Positions 1 through 8,270 of a stretch of DNA of 32,034 nucleotides are shown one piece after another. The DNA is taken from positions 1 through 32,034 of the forward strand of contig CANIIC010000025.1 in NCBI GenBank assembly GCA_947467395.1. Reading direction: 5' to 3'. Every line of letters begins with the position of its first letter. Position 1 is the stretch's first letter. Source of the DNA: Bryobacterales bacterium. Its GTDB lineage: Bacteria; Acidobacteriota; Terriglobia; Bryobacterales; Bryobacteraceae. Under the pieces are notes generated by a model that made no database searches, was not told the origin of the DNA, and saw nothing but the letters and a program-made list of their open reading frames with translations. The position numbers were made by a program, and so were the translations under genes.

Positions 1-1146
1 CTGAGCGACATCTCAGCCAAACGGGCTCTGGCGGCCAGTAGTTCCAAGCCGGATGTTGTGACCGTGGCAAACACCGGGGCGACGACTGCCGCCAGCTACA
101 CAATTGATTCGGTTACCTCCATCGCCAAGCCGGCGTCGGAACGGACAATCATCGGATACACGGATTCGGCGGCAACGCCGGTGAGTTCGACCGGGGATCT
201 GCGTCTGGTGGTGGGTACCCAGCAGTACAATTTTTCGCTCGCCAACAACACGTTGGTCGGCTTGCGCGACAAGATCAATGGGTTGGGAGCGGGAGTAACA
301 GCGTCGATCCTGACCACCTCCGGGGGAAACTACTTGTCCCTTTCGGCGAGTGCGAGCGGCGAGCAGGCACTGCAACTTCGCGACGACCCGCAGGGCGCCA
401 ACACAAATCTTCTGACATCCTCCAACCAGGGCTCCGATCTGGTGTTCCATTTGAACGGGATTGAGGTGCGCCAGTCGCGGAATCTGGTAAACAGCGTAAT
501 TCCCGGGCTGACGTTCACGGTGCAGCAGGAGTCGGCGGATCCGGTGGAACTCCAACTTTTGAGCGATCGCTCGCAGTTGGCTGCGGGGTTGGCGAGTTTC
601 GCGCAGGGCTTCAATGCGCTGCGCCAGCAAGTCAGCGGACAGACCGGCAGTGCCGCCGGGTTGCTCTCGGGCAATTCTCTGGTGGGACAACTGGGTGACC
701 GGCTGCGGCAGATCGCGTCGCAGCGGCTAGGATCGGGCTCGGTGAAGAGCCTCGCGGATCTTGGCCTGACGTTCGATTCCAAGGGAATGATGCAGGTAGA
801 TTCAAAGGTGCTGGATGGATTCACCAGCGACCAGTTGAGCGACGCGTTCACGTTCCTGGACAATTCTTCGCAGGGCCTGGGACACTTTGCCGCAGGGTTG
901 CGGCAATTTAGCGACCCGATCAACGGGCTGATCAAGCTGGAGCAGGACGGTCTGGATCGAGTGGATCGGTCGATTCAGGTGCAGGTCGCGAAGCTGGCGG
1001 AGCGAATGACGGTGATGCAAAAGGGTCTAAGTTTGCGGCTGCAACAGGCCGATTCGTTGCTCGCGACATTGGAGAGTCAGCAAAATACGGTGAAGGCCAG
1101 CTTGCAGGGCTTGAATGTGGTGCTGTACGGAAAGCAGCAAGGCTAG
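1..1146 (+). CDS. fliD: Flagellar hook-associated protein 2 (filament cap FliD), 5' truncated by window edge
   Basis: Frame 1 is open from base 1 (LSDISAKRALAASSSKPDVVTVANTG...). It contains an IN-type motif (TGDLRLVVGTQQYNFSLANNTLVGLRDKINGLGAGVTASILTTSGGNYLSLSAS) and a FliD_C-like end (GLSLRLQQADSLLATLESQQNTVKASLQGLNVVLYGKQ). It sits next to flagellin. Confidence 0.85.
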   Translation: MSDISAKRALAASSSKPDVVTVANTGATTAASYTIDSVTSIAKPASERTIIGYTDSAATPVSSTGDLRLVVGTQQYNFSLANNTLVGLRDKINGLGAGVTASILTTSGGNYLSLSASASGEQALQLRDDPQGANTNLLTSSNQGSDLVFHLNGIEVRQSRNLVNSVIPGLTFTVQQESADPVELQLLSDRSQLAAGLASFAQGFNALRQQVSGQTGSAAGLLSGNSLVGQLGDRLRQIASQRLGSGSVKSLADLGLTFDSKGMMQVDSKVLDGFTSDQLSDAFTFLDNSSQGLGHFAAGLRQFSDPINGLIKLEQDGLDRVDRSIQVQVAKLAERMTVMQKGLSLRLQQADSLLATLESQQNTVKASLQGLNVVLYGKQQG

Positions 1147-1147
1147 C

Positions 1148-1414
1148 GTGGGACTCCTCAACGCTTCGAGGGCAGCCTTGGACGCAGCGCGTTCCGGGGA
1201 TTTGGATGCGGTAGCTCAGGCTCTGGAAGCTCGCGCACTGGCGATCGAAAGAGGGGAACTCCCGAACGATGCGGTGCTCGACCTGGGAGAGCAGGTGGCT
1301 TCGTTGCTGCGGGAGCTTCGGGCGTCTTTGCGAACTGAAGACGCCCGGCTAAAGCAACTGGAACAGTGCTTCTGCCATTCAGTTCAGGATCCTTCGTTGG
1401 ACGTACGTGGTTAG
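1148..1414 (+). CDS. Small helical protein, possible FliT-like flagellar chaperone
   Basis: GTG start 1 nt after the fliD stop; about 88 aa, predicted helical, in the usual position of fliT after fliD. Same frame as ORF 1115..1414, whose upstream start lies inside fliD. No strong sequence match is claimed. Confidence 0.5.
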   Translation: MGLLNASRAALDAARSGDLDAVAQALEARALAIERGELPNDAVLDLGEQVASLLRELRASLRTEDARLKQLEQCFCHSVQDPSLDVRG

Positions 1415-1426
1415 TCGAAAATGAAT

Positions 1427-1470
1427 CGGGCCACAGCAGCGAATCCGAAAGGAATCGCCGCTGTGGCCCG
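1427..1470. terminator. Hairpin between convergent fliD-fliT-like and flagellin genes, probable bidirectional terminator
   Basis: Perfect 11-bp arms CGGGCCACAGC...GCTGTGGCCCG, with near-complementary inner arms GCGAATCC / GGAATCGC around a GAAA loop. Lies in the 76-bp gap between convergent stop codons. T-tracts are weak. Confidence 0.65.
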
Positions 1471-1490
1471 AAGTGTTTCTAGGCTAAGGT

Positions 1491-4400
1491 TTAACCTCTG
1501 AGCAAGGACAGCACCTGCTGCGGAGCAGAGTTGGCCTGAGCCAGAGCTGCGATACCGGCCTGCAGTAGAATCTGCGACTTGGTTAAGTTGGCGGATTCGG
1601 CCGCAAGATCCGCGTCACGGATGCGGGATTCGGCAGCCGCTAGGTTGGTCAGCTGCGATTGCGCCAGGTTGATGGCGAACGCAAACTGGTTTTGACCGCG
1701 ACCGACGACGGCTTGGGCTTTGCCCAGCAAGCTAACCGCATCGGCAAGGGCCGAGACGGCGGACTGAGCGCTACTGACGTCGCTGATATCGGCGTTCGAG
1801 CCGGTGCCGACCGTGGCCGCCGTACTCTGGTTGCCGGTGGGCGGCGTAATACCAGTCCCGTTCGGGCCCGAGCTAACCGTGACCTGGAATCCGCGGACGG
1901 TGCTGAGGAATTTGATCGACTGCACGCCGCCCGATTCCTCCTTCACTGCCACGATCTTGTTCAGAGTCGCGTCGTTGGACTGCTGCAGCGCGCTGTTGAT
2001 GCTCGTAAGCGCCTGATCGATAGACTGGCTACGCGCCGTTCCGTCGTTCTGTAGATTGACGGAGAGAGCGTGCTTGGCGCCATTCGCATCATTGGCCGAG
2101 ATGGACACGGTCTGGTCATCGCTGCCATAGAGGCGGTCGGTGTAGGCGAGCGACGCGGTAGCATCAGCGCCCTGCGAATCGAAGTACGGTGACGTGGTCG
2201 GTGCCGCACCCTGCGTATTACCGGCGAAGCTGGCCCCGTTCTTGGTGAAACCCGCGTTACCGGTGCCGTAGGCGTCCAAACGGAAGTAGGTGCCGTTGCT
2301 CGATGAGATCACCACCTTCCCGCCGCTCGAAGAGGCGCCGATGCCAGCCTTCACCAGCTCAGAATCCGTGGCAATGGAATCGTTCAACTGTTGCACGACG
2401 TTCGCCAGACTAGCATTGGATCCGTTGGTGACGTTTCCGGACGTCAGACCGAGTTTAGTCAGCACGGCCGCTTCTGAGGTGGAGTCGATTTCGACGCTAC
2501 TCGAAGAACCCTTGCTGCCTGAGGTCAGCACGATGTTGCCGGAGCCGTCCAACGAGGCCAAGGTGCCGCTGTAGCCGGCCGTCGTGTAGGCGGTGTTGAT
2601 CGTGGTCAGGATGCTGCCAACCGTCGTGGTGGCGCTGGTACCCAGAGCGGCTGTAAAGGACGCTCCGCCGTCGACACGCAACACTAGGTTGCCGGCCGTG
2701 CCGGCGCTCAAGTCGACGCGGCCCGACGCGTACGTCACCGTACCGGTCTGCGTCGCGGCTGTCGCGTCGCCGCCAGAGAGATTGGCGGAGAAAGTGTTGG
2801 TGCTAGACGCCCCGCCGTTTAACGACAACTCAAACGACGCGGTGCCATTGGAAGCACTGGTCGAATACGAGCTACCCGCCGTAATTGTCGTGTAGTCTAC
2901 GGCGCTGTTGGCACCCGACAGGAAGCTACCCAGACCCAGCAGGTTCTCGCTATCTCCGGTGGAGGTCACCTGGAACTGCTCACCCTTGCTCGAAGTGAAC
3001 ACCAGGTTATTGCCGACTGCGGATGTGGTCAGGGAGATCCCCGCACCCGTCAACTCGCTGGAATTCGAGATCTTCGTCTGCAAGTCTGCCAACACATCCG
3101 CCGATGTCGTAGTGCCGGCCGTGAAGGTGTTCAGGCTGATGTCAACAGGGCTGGTCAGACCACTACCCGTGAAGCGCAGCGTCACGGCATCGGAAGCAAC
3201 CGCTTTGTGCGTGCTCGATGACGTACCCGCCGTGAAGCCCAGCGCAGTGTAAGCGTTGTTGGCCACGGTGTCCACGCTGAAAGTGACCCCCTGCTTCGCC
3301 GTTTCAAACACGACCTGATTGCCGACCTGCTTCGCCGTCACCTTGCCGGCCAGTGTGCCCGCCGCGACCTGCGTGTTGATGTCCTGAACAATCTGCTTCT
3401 TGGTTAAGGAGGTCCCCGAGGTCAACGTCAAGGTCGCTGTCGTCCCGCCAACGGTCAGCGTGACCTTGTTGGTCGTGCCGGTTACGTTCGCAGTGGCACC
3501 GGTGTCGGTACCGATGATATTGGCCTTGGCCGTCAACGTACCGCCACCCTGATTCTGCACTTGGAGCGCCGCGCCGGTTGACGCGGCAGCGGCCGTCGTG
3601 GTGCCCGCCGTCAAGCCGAGCGCGGTGTTCAAGGCCGTGGTCACTACTTCCACAGAAGAGGTGGAGCTGTTGCCCTTGCTCTTGATCACCAGCTGATTTC
3701 CATCCAGCGAAGCCGTCGCCGCAGCGGCAAACGTCGCGTCCGCATTCAGTTCCTTGACGATCTGCCCCTTGCTTGTGCCGGCCGCCTGCGTCGTCAACGT
3801 GACGTTGATCTGCGAGCCACCGTCCACCTTGAACGACAACGTATTATTCGAGGAAGTGTCGACATACGCCGCCGTGTCGCTGCCCGTGACAGCGGCATTC
3901 TGTTCGAAGTTTCCGAGCAGTGCGTTCGCCAAGCGATCACCAGCCTGGACCTGGAACGCGGTGGTGGAGCTCTTGAAAACCAGCTGTTGCTTGCCGTTCG
4001 AATCCGTGCTGATCGAAGCCAGCACGTTCGCGTTCTTAAGCGCTGTGGCCTGTTGCGTGCCGCCGTTGGCAGCCGCGGAAATCGCCGCGTTCACCTTGGC
4101 AGCCAAATCGCTGGTGCCACCGAGGTTCGCGGTGTTCACCGCGAGTTTCACGCCGTTGCCGTCGAAGCCCGGTCCTTTGATGACAAAGGTCGTGAAGCCG
4201 GGGGTCGCCACCGAACCAGCGTTGGTGCTGTTCGTCAGAATGGAAGATAAGCTAGTGTTTGCCGAACCCGCGCCGATGTCGGTGCCCGCTACGCCAGTCG
4301 CCTGCACACCCTTGAGACCCAAGCTGGCCGAGTCAACCGTCGAGCGGCTCAAGTCCAACGATACAGAACCGTTGGTGGTAGCGCTGATGCCGTTCGAAGA

Positions 4401-4847
4401 CTGGCCGCCGCCGATGAATACGCTGAGCGCCTTCGCGAACTGACCGCCCGTGTTGAGACCCACCGCCTGGGCCTGCCGATCGATTTCGCCGATCACACTC
4501 TGGAATTCCGAATTCAGCACGCTTCGGTCGCCAGTAAACGCGCCGGATGCGGATTGCGTCGCCAAGGTGCGCGCGCGATCCAGCAGCTGAGAAATGTTGT
4601 TAATGCCGCCATCGGCCGTCTGCAACTGACTGAGGCCGTCGTTGGCGTTGCGAACGCCCTGCGCCAGCACGGCGCCGTCTGAACGGTAGGTGTTGGCGAT
4701 CGCCAACCCGGCCGCGTCATCGCCCGATGCGACGATGCGCAAACCCGACGTCACTCGATTGATCGTCTTCGACTGCAAGTCGCCGGTCACACGCAAGCTG
4801 TTCTGGGCCTGCAGGGATGCGACGTTCGTATTAATCGCGAATGCCAT
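1491..4847 (-). CDS. fliC: Giant flagellin (1118 aa) with long modular central region
   Basis: Canonical flagellin N-terminus (MAFAINTNVASLQAQNSLRVTGDLQSKTINRVTSGLRIVASGDDAAGLAIAN) and C-terminus (AAAESRIRDADLAAESANLTKSQILLQAGIAALAQANSAPQQVLSLLRG) flank roughly 880 aa of Thr/Ser/Ala/Gly-rich sequence. Confidence 0.95.
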   Translation of the reverse strand: MAFAINTNVASLQAQNSLRVTGDLQSKTINRVTSGLRIVASGDDAAGLAIANTYRSDGAVLAQGVRNANDGLSQLQTADGGINNISQLLDRARTLATQSASGAFTGDRSVLNSEFQSVIGEIDRQAQAVGLNTGGQFAKALSVFIGGGQSSNGISATTNGSVSLDLSRSTVDSASLGLKGVQATGVAGTDIGAGSANTSLSSILTNSTNAGSVATPGFTTFVIKGPGFDGNGVKLAVNTANLGGTSDLAAKVNAAISAAANGGTQQATALKNANVLASISTDSNGKQQLVFKSSTTAFQVQAGDRLANALLGNFEQNAAVTGSDTAAYVDTSSNNTLSFKVDGGSQINVTLTTQAAGTSKGQIVKELNADATFAAAATASLDGNQLVIKSKGNSSTSSVEVVTTALNTALGLTAGTTTAAAASTGAALQVQNQGGGTLTAKANIIGTDTGATANVTGTTNKVTLTVGGTTATLTLTSGTSLTKKQIVQDINTQVAAGTLAGKVTAKQVGNQVVFETAKQGVTFSVDTVANNAYTALGFTAGTSSSTHKAVASDAVTLRFTGSGLTSPVDISLNTFTAGTTTSADVLADLQTKISNSSELTGAGISLTTSAVGNNLVFTSSKGEQFQVTSTGDSENLLGLGSFLSGANSAVDYTTITAGSSYSTSASNGTASFELSLNGGASSTNTFSANLSGGDATAATQTGTVTYASGRVDLSAGTAGNLVLRVDGGASFTAALGTSATTTVGSILTTINTAYTTAGYSGTLASLDGSGNIVLTSGSKGSSSSVEIDSTSEAAVLTKLGLTSGNVTNGSNASLANVVQQLNDSIATDSELVKAGIGASSSGGKVVISSSNGTYFRLDAYGTGNAGFTKNGASFAGNTQGAAPTTSPYFDSQGADATASLAYTDRLYGSDDQTVSISANDANGAKHALSVNLQNDGTARSQSIDQALTSINSALQQSNDATLNKIVAVKEESGGVQSIKFLSTVRGFQVTVSSGPNGTGITPPTGNQSTAATVGTGSNADISDVSSAQSAVSALADAVSLLGKAQAVVGRGQNQFAFAINLAQSQLTNLAAAESRIRDADLAAESANLTKSQILLQAGIAALAQANSAPQQVLSLLRG

Positions 4848-4857
4848 GTGTCTTCTC

Positions 4858-4903
4858 TCCTTAGAATGTTCTGCCCCGTACTGGGGTCTGCCGGGCGTCC
4901 TTA
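4858..4903 (-). promoter_or_regulatory. Putative CsrA-binding leader of flagellin mRNA (two TAAGGA motifs)
   Basis: Minus strand TAAGGA at 4858..4863 (overlaps the Shine-Dalgarno AGGAG) and at 4898..4903, the latter in the loop of CCGG-TAAGGACGC-CCGG. The motifs are exactly 40 nt apart, downstream of the putative sigma-28 promoter. Confidence 0.55.
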
Positions 4904-4921
4904 CCGGGCGTTACAGGGGGC

Positions 4922-4948
4922 TTATCGGTGTGGGTGGTTAGGGCTTGA
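4922..4948 (-). promoter_or_regulatory. Putative sigma-28 (FliA) promoter for flagellin
   Basis: Minus strand reads TCAA-N15-ACCGATAA, against the sigma-28 consensus TAAA-N15-GCCGATAA (11 of 12 core... one mismatch in each box: 3/4 and 7/8). Overlaps the csrA stop codon, upstream of flagellin. Confidence 0.65.
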
Positions 4949-5165
4949 ATGTTTTGAGAAGTTTTTCCAGCCCCGGTGCCGCAATGGGACGCGAAGCGGC
5001 TTGGTTCTGCTCGCCCACGGTCTTGATCTCCTTGCGCACCACCCCGATCGTCTTCGGCGCGCGAATGCCCAGCTTCACCTGCGATCCCGCCGTCTCCAAC
5101 ACCTGCACTTCGATGTCGTCACCAATCAACAACGACTCCCCCGACCGTCTACGGATCACTAACAT
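4938..5165 (-). CDS. csrA: Carbon storage regulator CsrA
   Basis: [47 protein letters not shown] matches the CsrA/RsmA family. Confidence 0.95.
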   Translation of the reverse strand: MLVIRRRSGESLLIGDDIEVQVLETAGSQVKLGIRAPKTIGVVRKEIKTVGEQNQAASRPIAAPGLEKLLKTFKP

Positions 5166-5587
5166 GCGCGCGCCTCCCCCAACGGGTGCTGGTGCGAATA
5201 CCGCGTGTCGGCCCGCACGGACTGCACGGCTACCCGCGTCGGCAAATCGATGACGATCGGCGCCAACAAATTGGCACTGATCTGACCATCCGTTGTCGCC
5301 GACAACAGCGCCAGTTCCAGCACCGAATCGGTTGCCCGAATCAGTTCCTGGTCCTCTGGATTCAGCCGCAGGTCGTACTGCGGCTCGAGCTGGCGAATGG
5401 GTGCCGCAAGAAAGCAGAGGCTCGCGTTTTCTAAACTTTGCAGGTGAACCAACGGCGCGTGTTGGGGCTGTTCAATCAGCACGAAACGGCGCGCATGCTC
5501 GAAGCCAGGCAGGCCTCGCGGAAACAACAGAAGCGACTCTTCCGTGTATTCCAGGTCACCGAATTGTTCGGAGTGTGCGGTGGGCAT
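5159..5587 (-). CDS. fliW: Flagellar assembly factor FliW
   Basis: [43 protein letters not shown]...; overlaps the csrA start by 7 nt, the usual fliW-csrA arrangement. Confidence 0.9.
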   Translation of the reverse strand: MPTAHSEQFGDLEYTEESLLLFPRGLPGFEHARRFVLIEQPQHAPLVHLQSLENASLCFLAAPIRQLEPQYDLRLNPEDQELIRATDSVLELALLSATTDGQISANLLAPIVIDLPTRVAVQSVRADTRYSHQHPLGEARAC

Positions 5588-5614
5588 CGCCGTAGGGAGT
5601 GCACGCGCCGGGCC

Positions 5615-5893
5615 ATGTTTTTCGGAGCTCTTGACTCGGTGTGGGAGACTGAATACGTGGCTGAGTCGCGGGAAGAAACCTTACGAGCATTGATTGAAAA
5701 AGTGGCCGGGAAGCCGGCTCCTGAGGACGCCGATGAGTCCTTATTTGAAAGCGGGTTGCTGGACTCGTTTGCGCTGCCGGACTTGGTCAGCGCCATCGAG
5801 CACGCCTTCTCAATCAAGGTCCCGGACGCAGATCTGAATCCGCGCAAGTTTGACTCCATCGCTCGTATCGACGCCTACCTCTCCTCGAAATGA
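5615..5893 (+). CDS. Acyl carrier protein
   Basis: ESREETLRALIEKVAGKPAPEDADESLFESGLLDSFALPDLVSAIEHAFSIKVPDADLNPRKFDSIARIDAYL is ACP-like, with Ser in LLDSF as the candidate phosphopantetheine site. Start chosen at ATG 5615; GTG 5658 is an alternative. ORF 5438 would run antisense through fliW. Confidence 0.8.
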   Translation: MFFGALDSVWETEYVAESREETLRALIEKVAGKPAPEDADESLFESGLLDSFALPDLVSAIEHAFSIKVPDADLNPRKFDSIARIDAYLSSK

Positions 5894-6798
5894 GCGCCTA
5901 CCTCCGTGCCTTCGGGCGCTATGTTCCCGAACGCGTCGTCGCGAATGCGGAGCTGGCTGCTCGGCTGGACCGCACGGCGGAGTGGATCGAGAACGCATCG
6001 GGCATTCGTGAGCGGCGTTATGCTGCTGCCGACGAAGACGTGGTGTCGATGGCGGTTCGCGCGGGACTCGATTGCCTGCAGCGCGCCGGGGTCGAACCCG
6101 GCAGCGTGGGACTTTTGATCGTCGCGAGCGGCAGTGGCACATCCGGATTTCCCGGACCGGCGGTAAGCGTGGCGCATGCGCTGGGGCTGGGCTCCACACC
6201 CGCACTCGATGTTCCGGTGGCCAGCGCGGGCAGCGTCTTCGCATTGGCTCTCGCGATGCGATTGACCGAAGCTCACGGAAAGGTGTTGGTGATCGCGTCG
6301 GAGAAGATGTCGGTGTTGATCGGAGACGATCCGAACACGGCGATGTTGTTCGGCGATGGTGCGGGCGCGGTGCTGGTCTCCACCGAACCGGGCGGCTTGC
6401 GCCTGGTGGACGCGGTGCTCCATAGCGACGGCGCCTATCGCGATGACCTGGCCTTCGATGGATCACTGCGCATGAACGGCCTCAACGTGATTCTGCACGC
6501 ATCGCGCAAGATGCCGGCGGTGATCGACGAAGTGCTGCAACGGAGTCAAATGACGGCCGCACAGGTCGGCACATTCCTGCTGCATCAGGCGAACTTGAAC
6601 CTACTGACGCGCGTGGCGAAGTCGCTGAATGTCGATCGCGAGCGAGTGTTCACCAACATTGAGCGCTACGGAAACACTTCATCAGCATCCATGCTGATTG
6701 CCGCGTCCGAGTGGGCAGAAACAAACCCGGTGGATGGACCAGTGGTCTTCTGCGCATTCGGCGCAGGCTTCCACTGGGGAGCAGTCCTTGCTGTTTAG
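5890..6798 (+). CDS. 3-oxoacyl-ACP synthase III (KAS III/FabH)-like protein with Cys-to-Ser at active site
   Basis: KAS III-like fold motifs: DRTAEWIENASGIRERR, LFGDGAGAVLV, LLHQANLNLL, ERYGNTSSAS. The nucleophile-elbow region reads DVPVASAGSVFAL, with Ser112 where FabH has Cys. Overlaps the ACP stop by 4 nt. Confidence 0.85.
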   Translation: MSAYLRAFGRYVPERVVANAELAARLDRTAEWIENASGIRERRYAAADEDVVSMAVRAGLDCLQRAGVEPGSVGLLIVASGSGTSGFPGPAVSVAHALGLGSTPALDVPVASAGSVFALALAMRLTEAHGKVLVIASEKMSVLIGDDPNTAMLFGDGAGAVLVSTEPGGLRLVDAVLHSDGAYRDDLAFDGSLRMNGLNVILHASRKMPAVIDEVLQRSQMTAAQVGTFLLHQANLNLLTRVAKSLNVDRERVFTNIERYGNTSSASMLIAASEWAETNPVDGPVVFCAFGAGFHWGAVLAV

Positions 6799-8270
6799 TG
6801 ACGTTCCCGGTTCGACATCAATTCCTGGATATTGATGAGTTCCGTCGGATAGTTGCCCGTGTAACAGGCGTAGCAGTAGTGATGATCACGATCATCGGCC
6901 ACGGACTGACTGAGCGCACCCAGCGACAGGTAACCCAGCGAATCAGCCTCAATGAAGCGGCGGATCTCTTCGAGCGTACTGTTTGCGGCGATGAGTTCGC
7001 CCACGCTCGGCGTATCCACGCCATAGAAGCACGGGGAAACTGTCGGCGGGCAGGAGATGCGAACGTGGACTTCTTTCGCGCCGGCGTTGCGCACCATGCG
7101 AACGATCTTGCGCGACGTGGTTCCGCGGACAATCGAGTCATCCACCAGCACGACGCGCTTGCCTTCGAGCAAGTGGCGAACCGGGTTCAGCTTCAGCTTC
7201 ACGCCGAAGTCGCGGATGGCCTGCGAAGGCTCAATGAACGTGCGACCCACGTAGTGATTGCGGATCAGAGCTTGTTTGAACGGCAGCCCGGATTCTGAGG
7301 CGTAGCCCAGCGCAGCGGGAACACCGGAATCCGGCAGAGGCACCACGATATCGGCATCGGCCGGACATTCGCGAGCTAGCATGCGGCCCTGCATTTCGCG
7401 CGATTCCTGGACGCTGCGACCAAAGACGATGGAGTCAGGCCGTGAGAAATAGACGTGTTCGAAGACGCAGTGCGCGTGGTCGCGCTTCGGAGCGTAACGC
7501 TCGCGCGTGACGCCTTCCGGTCCCACGATCACCATCTCGCCCGGCTCGACGTCACCCAGATAGACCGCGCCAATCAGATCGAAGGCGCAAGTTTCGGACG
7601 CGAACACGGTCGAGACCTTGCGGCCCGAAACTTCCAACTGACCCATGGCCAGCGGACGGAACCCGTTGGGGTCGCGCGCGATCAGGATGCGGTCCCCGGC
7701 TAGGAACACCAGCGAAAATGCACCTTCCAATTGCAGCAGCGCTTCGCGCAGGGCACCGGCCAGCGTCCGTTCGCGGGAACGGGCGACCAGATGCAGAATC
7801 ACTTCGGTGTCGCTGGAGGTCTGGAAAATCGAGCCGTCATATTCCAACTCGCGACGAATTTCAGCGGCGTTGGTGATGTTGCCGTTATGCGCGACGGAGA
7901 TGCGACCCTTGTTGCACTCTACCGACAGCGGCTGCGCATTCAGAACTTGAGAATCGCCGGCTGTGGAGTAACGCGTGTGACCGATGGCGTGATCGCCGGG
8001 CAGTCGGCCCAGCACTTCGGGCGTGAACAGGTCCGCAACGTGACCCATGCCGCGATGCAGGTAAGTGGCTCGACCGTCACTGGACGCAATGCCGGCGCTT
8101 TCCTGGCCGCGATGCTGCAGGGCGTAGAGGCCCAGGTAGGCCAGGTTCGCAGCTTCGGGATGCCCGTAGACCGCAAAAACCCCGCACTCTTCATGAAGCT
8201 TGTCGAAGACGTCTAGCTTGTCGTCTTCCAGTTGGTCGTGTTGGTCGAGTTGGTCAGACATGTTGTTCAA
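6795..8270 (-). CDS. purF: Amidophosphoribosyltransferase
   Basis: [37 protein letters not shown] (class II glutamine amidotransferase) and [37 protein letters not shown] (PRPP binding). Confidence 0.97.
   Translation of the reverse strand: MNNMSDQLDQHDQLEDDKLDVFDKLHEECGVFAVYGHPEAANLAYLGLYALQHRGQESAGIASSDGRATYLHRGMGHVADLFTPEVLGRLPGDHAIGHTRYSTAGDSQVLNAQPLSVECNKGRISVAHNGNITNAAEIRRELEYDGSIFQTSSDTEVILHLVARSRERTLAGALREALLQLEGAFSLVFLAGDRILIARDPNGFRPLAMGQLEVSGRKVSTVFASETCAFDLIGAVYLGDVEPGEMVIVGPEGVTRERYAPKRDHAHCVFEHVYFSRPDSIVFGRSVQESREMQGRMLARECPADADIVVPLPDSGVPAALGYASESGLPFKQALIRNHYVGRTFIEPSQAIRDFGVKLKLNPVRHLLEGKRVVLVDDSIVRGTTSRKIVRMVRNAGAKEVHVRISCPPTVSPCFYGVDTPSVGELIAANSTLEEIRRFIEADSLGYLSLGALSQSVADDRDHHYCYACYTGNYPTELINIQELMSNRERH

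Noticed and set aside
13-690. 225-aa minus-strand ORF opposite fliD
   Set aside because: Arg/Gln-rich antisense shadow of the fliD coding sequence.
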